Shown: positions 1 through 6,957, numbered from the stretch's first letter. The stretch is DNA of 8,466 bases from Spirochaetaceae bacterium (GCA_031268255.1 JAIRXO010000302.1:1-8466), one strand, 5' to 3'. Notes: generated from the letters alone by a model not told the origin. Translations and numbers: made by a program.

Positions 1-82
1 GGATATAGTGGCGGGAGCCTCGTATTCGAGCCGGGGTTTTTTGGACGCTGTGGAAGATGCCCTGCAAAAGGCCGCCCTGTAG
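1..82 (+). CDS. FMN-binding domain protein, C-terminal fragment
   Basis: Reading from base 2 gives 26 codons and a TAG at 80-82; the rest of the gene lies before the window. The tail reads DIVAGASYSSRG followed by an amphipathic helix ending ALQKAAL. This is the end of an FMN_bind domain: D-x-x-x-G-A-S/T-x-x-S is the site where an ApbE-type transferase attaches FMN through a phosphoester bond. Serine takes the place of the commoner threonine as acceptor. The protein stops 19 residues after that serine, as in stand-alone FMN_bind proteins or those with the domain at the C-terminus; RnfG/NqrC proteins normally continue further. The converging reductase gene carries a closely similar motif, so the two may act in one flavin electron-transfer chain outside the cytoplasm. 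The family call is fairly safe on so short a piece, but the full architecture is unknown. Confidence 0.72.
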   Translation, partial: DIVAGASYSSRGFLDAVEDALQKAAL

Positions 83-83
83 C

Positions 84-121
84 CAAAAAACGGCGTGAGG
101 CGCAATCGCGCCCCGCGCCGT
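84..121 (-). terminator. Rho-independent terminator of the reductase gene
   Basis: Bases 90-121 form a 14-bp stem (ACGGCGTGAGGCGC against GCGCCCCGCGCCGT, one A-C mismatch and one G-T pair) closed by an AATC loop. Read on the - strand it is followed by six T (85-90). It lies 47 nt past the reductase stop. On the + strand no T-run follows, so it serves the - strand gene best, although the stem could also slow + strand read-through. Confidence 0.8.
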
Positions 122-130
122 ATCAAATGC

Positions 131-164
131 GGACTGCCTTGCGGCGGGGCCGCCTGGGCTGTCC
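131..164. other. second stem-loop between convergent genes
   Basis: GGACTGCC (131-138) pairs with GGCTGTCC (157-164) with one mismatch. Inside it GCGGC/GCCGC (141-145/149-153) forms a smaller stem. It sits only a few bases past the reductase stop codon and has no T-run. It may stabilise the 3' end of the mRNA or back up the neighbouring terminator. That role is inferred from structure alone. Confidence 0.4.
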
Positions 165-167
165 TGC

Positions 168-1934
168 CTAGTTGCCTTTCGCGGCTCTGGCCGCGGAAGC
201 GCCTGCTATGCGGCCAAAAATAACAATGTCGGCCACGGCGTTGCCGCCTATGCGGTTATTGCCGTGTATTCCTCCGGTAACTTCGCCGGCGGCAAAGAGG
301 CCGGGTATGGGATTACCCGCGGTGGAAATAACCTGGGCCTGGGTGTTGATTTTGACGCCGCCCATGGTGTGGTGTACGCCGGGGGCTATCTTGATGGCGT
401 AATAAGGCTGATGGGAGAGGTCCTTTTCCATGCCGGTGTTCCGGCTAAAGGCGCTGTCCCTCTTGGTCCGTACCGCGGCGTTCCATGTTGAAAGCGTCTC
501 GGCAAGAACCGCCGGGCTCATGCCCAGCTTGCCCGCGAGGTCCTGTATGGTCGCCCCTTCGGTGACTATGTTGTTGGTCACATAGCCTTCAATGGCCTTG
601 AGGCCCGCCCTCAGTTCCTGGTCAAAGACTATGTAGGCAAAGCCTTCGCTCTGGGCTATGACCGCCGCGGAAACCACATCCCTGGTTCCCATTTCGTTGG
701 TAAAGCGCCTGCCGTCCTTGTTTACGAGAATGGCGCCGTCGCCCCGTACCGCTTCGGTAACCATGATGGCGGTGTTCTGTTCCACCGTGGGGTGAATCTG
801 AATCTGTTCAATATCCACAAGGGCGGCGTGTATTTTTTCGGCCATGACTATGCCATCGCCGGTGGCTCCCGGAGAATTGGTCGTAACAAAGCCCTTGAGT
901 TCGGGCCGGTACCTGGTATACATGGCCTCGTTGGCGCCAAAACCGCCGGTGGCGAGGACAGTGGCCTTTCCGTTAAAGGTATAATTTTTTGACGATGATT
1001 CGGCCTTGACCCCGGTAACCCTGCCCTGGGAATCGACGATAAAGTCGGTCGCCTTGGTATTGAGATATACGGGAATATTGAGTTCTTTGAGTTTTTTCTC
1101 AAAGGCCGCTACCAGGTAAATACCCACAGCCGAACCGTCGGCAGGCTGATGGATGCGCCTGTTCGTCGCCCCGCCAGAGAAGGAAACCCTGGGAAGGGGA
1201 GCGCCTATGGAATCAAGCCAGTCAATGGCCTCCGCAGAACTCCGCGCGAGAATGGTTACCAGCGAACGGTCGGCGATATTGCCGCCGCCTTTCATGGTAT
1301 CGTCAATAAAGGTCTGTACCGAATCGCTGATATTCTGCTCTTTCTGGTACTTGGTCTCGGCGGCGTTCATGCCTCCGGTTGACTTTGAGCTGTTGCCTCC
1401 GAGCATGGCCATCTTTTCGATGAGGACCACATTGAGGCCGGCCTGTTTGGCGATAATGGCCGCGGCCATTCCCGCTCCGCCGCCGCCTACAACCACCACG
1501 TCGGCGTTCACCGTCTCACTGGTTCTGGCCCCGCCCGAAACAGCTTTCCCGGTAAGTTTCGCGGGATCAACACCGGCGGAACGGAGGGCCGCGTTGACCG
1601 CTTCGATTACCGCACGGCTTGACACCGAGGCTCCGGCAATGGCGTCAACCTGGGTTGTCTGCCGCTGCACAATAATACCGGGCAGTTCCGCTATGGCTAT
1701 GCTGCCTATGCCCTGGCTTTCATTATCACCTGAGACAGTGACTGATACTATGGCGGAGTCGGAGAGCTCAACCCTGGCGATAACATCGCCGCCAAAGCCC
1801 TTGGCCGTACCTTCGTAGACGCCGGGGCTAAACTTGGGCGCACTCGCGCAGCCTGCGGCAAAACCCGCCAGCAGAACCAGCAGAAGGCCCGCGGCGGCGG
1901 TCCTTCCGGCAAGTTTTTTGATAAATAGTTTCAT
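168..1934 (-). CDS. flavinylated fumarate-reductase-like lipoprotein (FMN_bind + FAD-binding)
   Basis: A 588-residue protein. Residues 1-29 are a lipoprotein signal (KK/R, hydrophobic 13-27, lipobox AAG-C29). An FMN_bind domain follows (about 38-120) with the flavinylation motif D97-x3-G-A-S103. The rest is a flavocytochrome c / fumarate reductase FAD domain: dinucleotide motif G150-GGGAG155 with E173 for the ribose, plus H381 (IHPT), T393-E394 (TEAVRGDG), R418 (TRD), H522 (HHTMGG) and R561 (NNRIGGNA). These match Shewanella Fcc3 H365, T377-E378, R402 (proton donor), H504 and R544, favouring fumarate or a similar enoate as electron acceptor. There is no CxxCH haem site; C29 is the only cysteine, so electrons should pass FMN to FAD. 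The start has a strong AAGGAAGG Shine-Dalgarno. It is expected on the outer face of a membrane. The precise substrate is uncertain; the family call is firm. Confidence 0.92.
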   Translation of the reverse strand: MKLFIKKLAGRTAAAGLLLVLLAGFAAGCASAPKFSPGVYEGTAKGFGGDVIARVELSDSAIVSVTVSGDNESQGIGSIAIAELPGIIVQRQTTQVDAIAGASVSSRAVIEAVNAALRSAGVDPAKLTGKAVSGGARTSETVNADVVVVGGGGAGMAAAIIAKQAGLNVVLIEKMAMLGGNSSKSTGGMNAAETKYQKEQNISDSVQTFIDDTMKGGGNIADRSLVTILARSSAEAIDWLDSIGAPLPRVSFSGGATNRRIHQPADGSAVGIYLVAAFEKKLKELNIPVYLNTKATDFIVDSQGRVTGVKAESSSKNYTFNGKATVLATGGFGANEAMYTRYRPELKGFVTTNSPGATGDGIVMAEKIHAALVDIEQIQIHPTVEQNTAIMVTEAVRGDGAILVNKDGRRFTNEMGTRDVVSAAVIAQSEGFAYIVFDQELRAGLKAIEGYVTNNIVTEGATIQDLAGKLGMSPAVLAETLSTWNAAVRTKRDSAFSRNTGMEKDLSHQPYYAIKIAPGVHHTMGGVKINTQAQVISTAGNPIPGLFAAGEVTGGIHGNNRIGGNAVADIVIFGRIAGASAARAAKGN

Positions 1935-1947
1935 GTATCCTTCCTTT

Positions 1948-1969
1948 GGGTATTATGATCATAACACCC
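1948..1969. promoter_or_regulatory. 22-bp near-palindrome at reductase transcription start
   Basis: The left arm GGGTATTATGA and right arm TCATAACACCC match as inverted repeats at 10 of 11 positions around a perfect TTATGA/TCATAA core. Taking the predicted - strand -10 at 1976-1981, the palindrome covers roughly +1 to +22 of the reductase mRNA, where a bound repressor would block initiation. The regulator is unknown; the spacing is not that of an FNR or CRP box. Confidence 0.55.
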
Positions 1970-1975
1970 CATTCA

Positions 1976-2004
1976 AATCTAAAATTTCTGAACGGCGAAG
2001 TCAA
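1976..2004 (-). promoter_or_regulatory. sigma70-type promoter of the reductase gene
   Basis: On the - strand the -35 is TTGACT (1999-2004), then a 17-bp spacer, then the -10 TAGATT (1976-1981): five and four of six consensus matches at ideal spacing. The predicted start near 1969 gives a leader of about 35 nt that contains the palindrome and the Shine-Dalgarno. Confidence 0.6.
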
Positions 2005-2067
2005 GGCGAAAAAGTGATTTTATGGGAACTTGGTCCTTCGTTTCCGGTGGATTGTTGTCATTCCCTG

Positions 2068-2076
2068 TGGTACAAT
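2068..2076 (+). promoter_or_regulatory. extended -10 promoter of the HIT gene, predicting a leaderless mRNA
   Basis: TGG followed by TACAAT (2071-2076) is an extended -10 element. Only five bases separate it from the HIT start codon at 2082, so transcription would begin at or next to the A of ATG. No convincing -35 stands at 16-18 bp, and no Shine-Dalgarno precedes the ATG; both fit an extended -10 feeding a leaderless transcript. Confidence 0.45.
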
Positions 2077-2081
2077 TACGC

Positions 2082-2426
2082 ATGAGTAACTGCATATTCT
2101 GCAAGATTATTTCCGGCGAAATACCCGGAAAAACAATCTACGAGGACAGCGACATGCTGGCCTTTTACGATGTGAACCCCCAGGCGCCCATTCATTTTCT
2201 TCTGGTTCCCAAACGGCATATCAGGAACATCATGGAACTTGAAGCAGGCGACGAGGGCCTTGCCGGACGGCTCCTCTTAAAGGCCCGGGAGCTTGCCGTA
2301 AGCCTTGGCTGCGGCGAAAAAGGCGCCCGCTTTGTTATCAACTGCAAGGATGACGGCGGGCAGACTGTGGATCATCTCCATATCCATGTGCTGGGCGGAA
2401 GGCCCCTTGCCTGGCCGCCGGGCTAA
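2082..2426 (+). CDS. HIT family (Hint-type) nucleotide hydrolase
   Basis: A 114-residue protein of standard HIT length, starting MSNCIFCKII as Hint-branch proteins do. The histidine triad H98-L-H100-I-H102 near the C-terminus is followed by the usual GG...WPPG end. H100 should be the nucleophile that takes AMP or another nucleotide from phosphoramidate or acyl-adenylate substrates. C4 and C7 form a CxxC that is often half of a zinc site in this branch. The physiological substrate in bacteria is unsettled. The reading frame is open back to an ATG at 2022, but the extra 20 residues have no counterpart I know in the family and no better ribosome site, so I chose 2082. The gene stands alone on the + strand, and its TAA overlaps the mnmG stop on the other strand. 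Confidence 0.93.
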   Translation: MSNCIFCKIISGEIPGKTIYEDSDMLAFYDVNPQAPIHFLLVPKRHIRNIMELEAGDEGLAGRLLLKARELAVSLGCGEKGARFVINCKDDGGQTVDHLHIHVLGGRPLAWPPG

Positions 2427-4285
2427 GAACGGGATGCCCTTTTTATCAGCACCATGAGGAGGGCAATGTCGCCCTGCCTTATTCCGGGGACGCGGGCGGC
2501 CTGGCCCAGGGTCAGGGGCCGCACGGACATGAGTTTTTCCCTTGCTTCCGCGGAAAGGCCCGGGATTCCGGCAAAGTCAAAATCAGGGGCAAGCCTGATG
2601 CTGTCCAGTTTGGCCTTTTTCGAGGCGGCCCGTTTTTCTTTTTCTATATAGCCTGAATATTTAATATCGAGGGCCGCTCCTTCAACCCATTCGGCGGGAT
2701 AGGCATTAAGTTCGGGTATGAGGGGAAGCACATCGTGTATGTCCGCTGTTCCGCCTGAGAGTATCTTTTCAAAACTCATGCCGCCGCGCCCGTCAGGCGA
2801 AATTTCTTCAGGCCGCCTTGTCCTTAAAAGTTCCCGTATCTCGTCAAGACCGGCGGTTTTTTTTGTAAAGCGTTCCCAGCGCCGGTCATCCACAAGGCCG
2901 GTCTCCCTGCCTCTGGGGGTAAGGCGCTGGTCGGAAGTATCGTGGCGCAGCATGAGCCGGTGTTCGGCCCGGCTGGTGAACATGCGGTAAGGTTCCTTTG
3001 TTCCCAGGGTGGTAAGGTCGTCAATGAGAACGCCGGTGTAGGCTTCGGCCCTGCCCAGTATGAGCGGCTGTTTTCCCGAAAGTTTCAGCGCGGCGTTGAT
3101 GCCCGCCATGATGCCCTGTGCCGCGGCCTCCTCATAGCCTGAGCTGCCGTTGGTTTGTCCCGCCGCAAAGAGGCCCGAGAGTGTTTTTGATTCCAGGGTG
3201 GGATAGAGTCCCAGGGGATCAAGATAATCGTATTCCACCGCATAGGCGGGCCGCACGATACGGGCTTCCTCAAGCCCCGCTATGGTTCTGATAAAGCCGT
3301 ACTGGACATCCAGGGGCAGGGAGCTTGAAAGCCCGTTAAGGTACATTTCGTTGGTGTAAAGCCCTTCGGGTTCAACAAACACATGATGCCTGTCCCTTTC
3401 GGGAAAGCGCACGACCTTGTCCTCGATAGAAGGGCAGTAGCGGGGGCCGGTTCCGGTAATCTTGCCGCTGTAAAGGGGCGAGCGGCCTATGTTCTCCCTG
3501 ATGACCTTATGGGTTTGTTCGTTGGTATACGCTATCCAGCAGGGAAGATGATGCCCGTCGGGAATACCGCCTTCATTGTCAAAGGAAAAGGGCCTCGGCG
3601 TTTCGCCGTCCTGTCTTTCAAGGGCCGCGTAATCAATCGTGTCCCCTGCTATGCGGGCGGGGGTTCCTGTCTTGAGCCTGCCCGCGGCAAAGCCCCGTTT
3701 CCGCAGATTTTTTCCCAGCCCCAGGGCCGCTCCTTCGCCAAGCCTTCCCTCAGGGGCATCGTATTCGCCGATGAAAATTCTTCCTTCAAGAAAAGTACCT
3801 GTGTTAAGGATGACCGCTTCCGCGCCTATACCGCGGCCCAGAGCGGTAATCACTCCCTCAACCCGTTTGTTGTCTTTTGAAACAATGAGGTCGGTAACAG
3901 TGTCCATGAGTATGCTGAGGTTCTTCTCCCCTTCCAGGGCAAGCCTCGCCTCTCTCTGGTAGGCCGCCTTGTCCGCCTGTGCCCGGGGCGCCTGTACCGC
4001 CGGTCCCCGCGAACGGTTCAGCACCCGGTACTGTATCATGGACGCGTCTATGAGCTTTCCCATTTGGCCGCCAAGGGCGTCCACTTCCCGTACAAGGTTG
4101 CCTTTGGAAAGCCCCCCCACGGCGGGATTGCAGGAGAGCGCGCCTATGCGGTCGGGGTTCTGGGTAACAAGGAGGGTGGAAAATCCAAGCCGGGCCGCCG
4201 CCAGAGCGGCTTCAATGCCGGCGTGGCCGCCGCCTACGACAATGCACCGGTAATCTCCGCCTGACATCATGGCCCGCTTTGGCAT
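2423..4285 (-). CDS. mnmG: tRNA uridine-34 5-carboxymethylaminomethyl synthesis protein MnmG (GidA)
   Basis: A 620-residue FAD protein, close to the 629 of E. coli MnmG. With MnmE it adds aminomethyl or carboxymethylaminomethyl groups to C5 of the wobble uridine of several tRNAs, using methylene-tetrahydrofolate and FAD. Visible features are the FAD motif G18-GGHAG23; C52 in SCNP and C284 in RYCPSIEDK (the two functional cysteines, E. coli C47 and C277), the latter within GidA signature 1; signature 2, GYEEAAAQGIMAGINAA (383-399); and the helical MnmE/tRNA-binding C-terminus from about 540, including GYIEKE. The ATG at 4285 is chosen because AGGAAAG lies just upstream and only 2 nt separate it from the mnmE stop. 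A TTG six codons earlier (4303) would overlap mnmE and has weaker support. Cytoplasmic, and probably translationally coupled to mnmE. Confidence 0.97.
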   Translation of the reverse strand: MPKRAMMSGGDYRCIVVGGGHAGIEAALAAARLGFSTLLVTQNPDRIGALSCNPAVGGLSKGNLVREVDALGGQMGKLIDASMIQYRVLNRSRGPAVQAPRAQADKAAYQREARLALEGEKNLSILMDTVTDLIVSKDNKRVEGVITALGRGIGAEAVILNTGTFLEGRIFIGEYDAPEGRLGEGAALGLGKNLRKRGFAAGRLKTGTPARIAGDTIDYAALERQDGETPRPFSFDNEGGIPDGHHLPCWIAYTNEQTHKVIRENIGRSPLYSGKITGTGPRYCPSIEDKVVRFPERDRHHVFVEPEGLYTNEMYLNGLSSSLPLDVQYGFIRTIAGLEEARIVRPAYAVEYDYLDPLGLYPTLESKTLSGLFAAGQTNGSSGYEEAAAQGIMAGINAALKLSGKQPLILGRAEAYTGVLIDDLTTLGTKEPYRMFTSRAEHRLMLRHDTSDQRLTPRGRETGLVDDRRWERFTKKTAGLDEIRELLRTRRPEEISPDGRGGMSFEKILSGGTADIHDVLPLIPELNAYPAEWVEGAALDIKYSGYIEKEKRAASKKAKLDSIRLAPDFDFAGIPGLSAEAREKLMSVRPLTLGQAARVPGIRQGDIALLMVLIKRASRS

Positions 4286-4287
4286 AA

Positions 4288-5703
4288 TTACTTTCCTACA
4301 CAAAAACGGCTGAACATGGCGTCCAGTATATCGGCTGTGGAGACCTCGCCGCTTATTTCTCCCAGAGCGTCCACGCTGTCCCTGAGAAGGGGGGCGGCAA
4401 GGTCAAGAGGGCCTCCCGTATCGGCAAACGCGAGGGCCTCTGTAAGCGACGCAATGGCCCGGTCCACAAGAAGTTTCTGCCTTTCGGCGGCTATGCCGGG
4501 CGCGGCGTCCTCATTGCCGGCTTCGGAGCTGAGGGCGGCAATGACGGCCTTTTCAAGCTCCGCTATGCCCTCGCCGGTTTTCGCGCTTATGCCGATCATT
4601 TCCTCTTGTGGACCAGAGGGCGGTTTTGCCTTGTCAATCTTGTTCCAGACCACAAGGACAGGAACCTCTCCCTGAGAGACCGCCTTGCCGCCGTTATGTG
4701 CCATACATCCAAGAGACCTGAGGAAGTCCCGGTCAGATTCTCCCATGCCTTCGCTTCCGTCAACAAGGTAGAGGGTCAGGTCAGATCGGGCAATAAGTTC
4801 CCTGCTCCGTTCTATGCCCTGTTGTTCAACCTGGTCCCGTGGATTCCGAAAACCGGCGGTATCGGCAAGGCGTACCGGTATGCCGCCGATGGAAACCCAC
4901 GCTTCTATCCAGTCCCTGGTCGTGCCGGGTATTTCGGTAACAATGGAACGATCTTCCCTGAGAAGGTAATTAAAGAGGCTCGACTTTCCCGCGTTGGGCC
5001 TCCCGGCGATTACGATCAGGGCGCCTTCCTGACAGAGCCTTTCCCGCGCGTAGGAAGCGGCAAGGGCCTCAAGCCTTAAAAGCGCCGCTTCCGCGGCTTC
5101 CCTTCCGGGAAGGCCGGAAGCGCCGGACAGGGCGCCGTCATCCTCGGAATAATCAAGGAGCAGTTCCGTTCCGGTAAGAGCTTCAAGTAAAAGTTCTTTT
5201 ATTTCCTTGATCTCGGCGTACAAAAGACCGGAAAGCCGCCCCGCGGCTTTTTTGAGGGAAAGTTCCGTTTTTGATGAGACCAGTTCCATGACCGCTTCGC
5301 AGCGGGTAAGGTCCAGCTTGCCGTGCATGAAAGCGCGAAAGGTAAATTCGCCTCTCAGCGCGTCGCGGAAGCCAAGTTCCCGGAGCCGTTTTAGTATGGA
5401 ACGGGCCGCCCTGCCGCCGCCGTGGCAGCTTATGTCAAGGGCATCCTCGCCTGTATAGGAACGGGGCGAGCGGAAAACCGAAAGCATCACCTCGTCAAGG
5501 GGAGCGCCTCCGCTGTCCCGTATCCAGCCGTGGATGAGGACATTCCCCCCGGACCTCTGGAGTTTTTCCCGGCGGGAAAAACAGGGGGCAAAAAGTTCTG
5601 GAGAACCCTTTCCCGAAACCCGTATAAGGTCCAGCGCCCCCTGTGCTCCGTCTGTGGCCAGGGCGGCAATGGGAGCTTCGTCGCCGTAATACGCAGCGCT
5701 CAT
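4288..5703 (-). CDS. mnmE: tRNA modification GTPase MnmE (TrmE/ThdF)
   Basis: A 471-residue protein with the three-part MnmE build. An N-terminal formyl-tetrahydrofolate-binding domain (1-about 125) contains SYTGED and the GEFTFRAFMHGKLDL segment. A helical domain is interrupted by the G domain: P-loop G234RPNAGKS241, switch TTRD 261-264, D281TAG284, N354KID357. The C-terminus ends F-C468-V-G-K, the conserved one-carbon/catalytic cysteine motif. E293 (VE, after DTAGFR) matches the GTP-hydrolysis glutamate E282 of E. coli, which works with potassium in a dimer. It partners MnmG in wobble-uridine modification. The start at 5703 shares ATGA with the stop of the PAP2 gene, and GGAG lies a few bases upstream. 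The frame stays open further 5', but that extension is simply the PAP2 gene read in another frame. Confidence 0.97.
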   Translation of the reverse strand: MSAAYYGDEAPIAALATDGAQGALDLIRVSGKGSPELFAPCFSRREKLQRSGGNVLIHGWIRDSGGAPLDEVMLSVFRSPRSYTGEDALDISCHGGGRAARSILKRLRELGFRDALRGEFTFRAFMHGKLDLTRCEAVMELVSSKTELSLKKAAGRLSGLLYAEIKEIKELLLEALTGTELLLDYSEDDGALSGASGLPGREAAEAALLRLEALAASYARERLCQEGALIVIAGRPNAGKSSLFNYLLREDRSIVTEIPGTTRDWIEAWVSIGGIPVRLADTAGFRNPRDQVEQQGIERSRELIARSDLTLYLVDGSEGMGESDRDFLRSLGCMAHNGGKAVSQGEVPVLVVWNKIDKAKPPSGPQEEMIGISAKTGEGIAELEKAVIAALSSEAGNEDAAPGIAAERQKLLVDRAIASLTEALAFADTGGPLDLAAPLLRDSVDALGEISGEVSTADILDAMFSRFCVGK

Positions 5704-6674
5704 GACTTCTCCGCGCGGGCGAGATTGAAGCGGACAAAGAGGGCCGGGGCGGCGGCGGATACCCAGAAGCCCGCGGCTCCGTAGCGGCAGAAACGGGACA
5801 GCCTGTAGTAAGGCGAATCTTCTCCGGGGAACAGTCTGGTAAGGGTTATATAAAGGAAGAAAAGACCCGCCATGCCGAGCGCATAACGCAGGGCAAGGAG
5901 GATAAATTTTTTTGAAGGCCCGGTCATCCTCATGTCCGCAACGCCTGAGTCCCGCTCCTGATCGTGAACATCCTGTTCCCCAGGCAGGGCGGCGCAAAAG
6001 GGGAAGCGGCTTTTCATAAGGATATAACCGCCCCCAAAACCAAGGAGCAGTCCTCCGGGACCGGGGTCCCAGCTATGGATGCTGTTCATCACAAAGGCAA
6101 GCAGGGCAAGGGTAATGATCCGGGCCCTGACCCCACCGGCTTCCAAGAGGGATTTTAGAAAGGGAAAGAGAAGCCTTTCCAGACTGACAATCAGAAAACC
6201 GGTGAACCACCCGCCCAGAAGGTCCGTAGGAAAATGAACCCCCAGATAGAGCCTGCTTAAACCTATAAGAAAAACAACGGCCAGGGCCGTGATATAGACG
6301 GCGGCTTTCTTTTTCCACGAGGCGAGGCCCAGGGCGAATACCAGGGAAGTCTGCGCGTGTCCCGACGGCAGCCCGTACTGCCCCGAAGCACCGCCTTCAT
6401 GGGCCCTGGCCACAGTTGGATCAAGGTCATAGGGCCTTGGCTGGCCGAACAGCATCTTGAGGGAACTGTTAAGATGCGCGGAAAGCAGCACCAAAAAACC
6501 CAGGCGCAGAGCCCTCCTTTCGTCAACACACCAGAAAAGAAAGGGAATAAGAACAAGATAGGGAGCAGGAGAACCAAGAAAACTCAAGCCCCGCATCACC
6601 CTGTCAAGAAAGGGATTCTCATACCGCTGAATGAAGTGTATGAGACTGAGCCCTGACGCATATATGCTGTTCAT
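5700..6674 (-). CDS. PAP2-family membrane phosphatase
   Basis: A 324-residue integral membrane protein with all three PAP2 phosphatase motifs: K73-x6-R80-P81, P103-S-G-H106 and S140-R141-x5-H147-x3-D151. H147 is expected to form the phospho-enzyme, with H106 as acid/base. Likely substrates are lipid phosphates such as phosphatidate, undecaprenyl-diphosphate or lysolipid phosphates, acted on at the outer leaflet. Hydrophobic segments occur near 37-50, 56-70, 107-120, 124-139, 152-170, 184-197, 205-220, 257-278 and 299-316. The catalytic part ends near residue 170, leaving about 150 residues with four further membrane spans and a charged loop (231-256) of no family I recognise. The ATG at 6674 has no visible Shine-Dalgarno, and the next in-frame Met (27) would cut conserved sequence. 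It is the second gene of the probable operon; its TGA overlaps the mnmE start. Confidence 0.9.
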   Translation of the reverse strand: MNSIYASGLSLIHFIQRYENPFLDRVMRGLSFLGSPAPYLVLIPFLFWCVDERRALRLGFLVLLSAHLNSSLKMLFGQPRPYDLDPTVARAHEGGASGQYGLPSGHAQTSLVFALGLASWKKKAAVYITALAVVFLIGLSRLYLGVHFPTDLLGGWFTGFLIVSLERLLFPFLKSLLEAGGVRARIITLALLAFVMNSIHSWDPGPGGLLLGFGGGYILMKSRFPFCAALPGEQDVHDQERDSGVADMRMTGPSKKFILLALRYALGMAGLFFLYITLTRLFPGEDSPYYRLSRFCRYGAAGFWVSAAAPALFVRFNLARAEKS

Positions 6675-6722
6675 GTAATGACGATAGCACAGAACAGGGC
6701 CGGACGCATACCGCCTGAGACT

Positions 6723-6938
6723 TTATATGTTCAGCATCTTCATTATTTTTTGCAGAAGCGGCGGCAGAAAAAATGACAACGGCAGGGAAACAATAAAACC
6801 AACACCCGCGCCTGTCAGCCATGCGCGTATAAAATTATCGCCGAATCCGACGTTGACCACTGTCATAACAAAGGCCATACATACGGACATAATGAGAGCC
6901 ATCCAAAAACCATTGAATACTATTTGACCAAAACTCAT
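6723..6938 (-). CDS. small membrane protein, DUF2798-like
   Basis: A 71-residue protein with two membrane spans (about 9-30 and 43-61) joined by a short loop. N29-V-G31, W40, P53 and the P59-P60 pair at the end of the second span follow the layout of DUF2798 proteins, small two-span proteins of unknown function. GAGG lies seven bases before the ATG, and a good promoter sits just upstream. It appears to be the first gene of a transcript continuing, after 48 nt without a visible terminator, into the PAP2 phosphatase, mnmE and mnmG. The coding call is well supported by the ribosome site, promoter and family-like pattern. The DUF assignment rests on pattern memory and needs a profile search. No function can be stated. 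Confidence 0.75.
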   Translation of the reverse strand: MSFGQIVFNGFWMALIMSVCMAFVMTVVNVGFGDNFIRAWLTGAGVGFIVSLPLSFFLPPLLQKIMKMLNI

Positions 6939-6957
6939 CTACAAACCTCACATCCCA

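Noticed and set aside
1153..1818. A 221-codon open frame on the + strand, antisense to the reductase
   Set aside because: It lies wholly inside a gene with clear domain motifs, has low-complexity Ala/Pro/Ser/Thr content and no ribosome site; long antisense frames are common in GC-rich genes.
2420..2444. Possible + strand terminator after the HIT gene (GGGC-N12-GCCC then TTTTT)
   Set aside because: A 4-bp stem with a 12-nt loop is too weak to support, although the T-run is real.
3383..3880. A 165-codon + strand frame antisense to mnmG
   Set aside because: The opposite strand encodes conserved MnmG residues throughout, and the frame shows no domain pattern.
4286..4303. TTG start for mnmG giving six extra residues
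   Set aside because: It would overlap the end of mnmE; the ATG at 4285 has AGGAAAG upstream and a typical 2-nt intergenic gap.
5704..5997. A 98-residue N-terminal extension of MnmE
   Set aside because: It overlaps the PAP2 coding sequence in another frame; the ATGA start at 5703 has a Shine-Dalgarno and gives the normal family length.
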